Below are positions 63,161 through 64,000 of a DNA stretch of 64,000 bases, piece after piece. The position numbers and the translations under genes are program-made. The stretch is from Apostichopus parvimensis (Eukaryota > Echinodermata > Holothuroidea > Aspidochirotida > Stichopodidae), in the NCBI GenBank assembly GCA_000934455.1, contig KN886351.1:2559-66558 (forward strand). The letters run 5' to 3'. The notes beneath the pieces were generated by a model, which saw nothing but the letters and a program-made list of their open reading frames with translations, made no database searches and was not told where the DNA came from. Numbering within the stretch: position 1 is the stretch's first letter; every line of letters begins with the position of its first letter.

Positions 63161-63313
63161 CTGAGGAGAAGGAGGAGGAGGAAGAAGGAGGATGGGAGCA
63201 ATGAAAGAAAATTTGCTGAATTTTAACAAGTCTGATGATATGGAGAGAGAAAATGATAGCAAACTGCTTAACTACTGCAAAAAGCCTTTGTAAATAATAG
63301 GTCAAAGTTAAAG

Positions 63314-63354
63314 AGGGCCCAACATTTTGACCCTAGCAGGATCTTCTTCAGAGA
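63314..63354 (-). mobile_element. Penelope-type hairpin remnant, minus strand
   Basis: On the minus strand: ctctgaagaagatcct-gct-agggtc-aaaatgttgggcc. Close to the 6773 copy, with the tgaagaagatcctgctagg core kept. Confidence 0.5.
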
Positions 63355-63755
63355 CTAATCGAAACAAAACAAACTAAGAACAGGTAGATAAAAAATATGA
63401 TAATATATAACACACAATTTTTTTTTTATTTGAAAAATGTTCATAAACAGTTTGAATTTAATATTCTTATAATATTCTTAGCATGCTTGGTTTGATAGTC
63501 ATTGATTTAAACAGCTGCATTCATAAACTAAGATCTATTTTATACATGGGTGAGTTTCAAAGTGATTTCAGAATTACACAATGAAAACAAACCTATATTT
63601 TTTTTTTCTAGGGACAGCAGCTTTAATTTGACTCGTTGACCTAAAATAAGACCCAGCAATCTAATGCCACACATAGGGCTACGTTATAATAGCATCTTAA
63701 TGCCACAATGTGTTTGTTCTAACAATCACATATAATTAGAGAGGTTTTCTTGTAT

Positions 63756-63802
63756 TGTGTCTCGAAAGAAGATGATAACTAGAGGATCAAACCATGCAGG
63801 CC
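63756..63802 (+). mobile_element. Penelope-type hairpin remnant, diverged
   Basis: tctcgaaagaagatgataactagaggatcaaaccatgcaggccc. The order of words is kept but the stem is poor. Followed by 'acacaggcagtttgcaatggataagcagtttg', which also follows the 6773 copy in similar form ('acacaggctctttagtggacaagtag'), supporting common origin. Confidence 0.45.
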
Positions 63803-64000
63803 CTTTACTTTTAATAGTTATCTACACAGGCAGTTTGCAATGGATAAGCAGTTTGTTCACAGTATTGTCTGTCTTCAAACAGGGTTTTCATTGCATGTGT
63901 CATGGTACATAAGCTTACTGGATCTCTTCCCTACCATGTTAAGCATCCTATCTCATATCCATAAGAGGAATATTTGTCACAAGTTTTGAAACATTGAAAA

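Larger units (their letters stand above)
63161..64000. other. Intron upstream of E1
   Basis: AT-rich, with two Penelope-type hairpin remnants (63314-63354 and 63756-63802) and no exon seen. No EF-hand pattern was found here. Confidence 0.6.

Noticed and set aside
62558-63019. 153-codon Gln/Asn/Thr-rich plus-strand frame
   Set aside because: Low-complexity A/C-rich intron sequence without stops; no conserved motif.

Overview
This is animal genomic DNA: AT-rich, full of introns, and dense in tRNA-derived SINEs, LINE and Penelope fragments, small DNA transposons and tandem repeats. Splice sites on the minus strand are ordinary GT/AG. The repeat families (tRNA SINEs with a 'gcgctatataaa' tail, DNA transposons with ends like CAGGCGCGTATCC) resemble those of marine deuterostomes. 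An echinoderm is my best guess, possibly a sea cucumber or sea star, but the species is inferred and not proven.

One host gene fills the window, on the minus strand. It is an ortholog of ZZEF1 (ZZ-type zinc finger and EF-hand domain protein 1, about 2,960 residues in human). I placed 58 distinct coding exons (E1 at 63064-63160 to E58 at 1779-1866), about 7.2 kb of coding sequence or 2,400 codons. The order is: DOC/APC10 domain (E1-E3), a long helical region, a first CUB-like domain (E23-E24), a helical region, tandem ZZ zinc fingers (E37-E40), a low-complexity stretch (E45), a conserved C-terminal region (E46-E55) and a second CUB-like domain (E56-E58). The EF-hand N-terminus lies beyond the right edge. 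The last hundred or so residues lie beyond the left edge. Every neighbouring donor and acceptor pair keeps the reading frame except E15 to E16. That pair spans a 395-base assembly gap (43772-44166), which probably hides one exon.

The gene has three structural oddities. First, a 1.6-kb segment carrying exon E7 is repeated in tandem (55162-58401), nearly identical and in frame, so it is either a very young exon duplication or two haplotypes joined by the assembler. Second, a decayed partial copy of the second ZZ-finger exon sits just downstream of the real one (20758-20806). Third, exon E45 carries an in-frame 15-bp coding repeat (EAGDG).

The introns hold: six recognisable tRNA-derived SINEs plus a 3' fragment (9483-9600, 11295-11612, 22221-22543, 26075-26455, 33231-33600, 39541-40150, 46990-47303); a 369-bp hAT-like element nested in one of them (39631-39999); a 1.93-kb DNA transposon with a smaller one nested inside (53485-55412 and 54288-54769); LINE 3' ends (2440-2860, 9640-9785, 20140-20300, 36112-36660); a Penelope-like GIY-YIG remnant (about 41900-42138) and five dispersed hammerhead-like hairpins; and many minisatellites, several of which end within tens of bases of splice sites. 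I found no second host gene, no RNA gene I would stand behind, and no new biological system. Longer open frames outside the exons are low-complexity repeats or antisense shadows.
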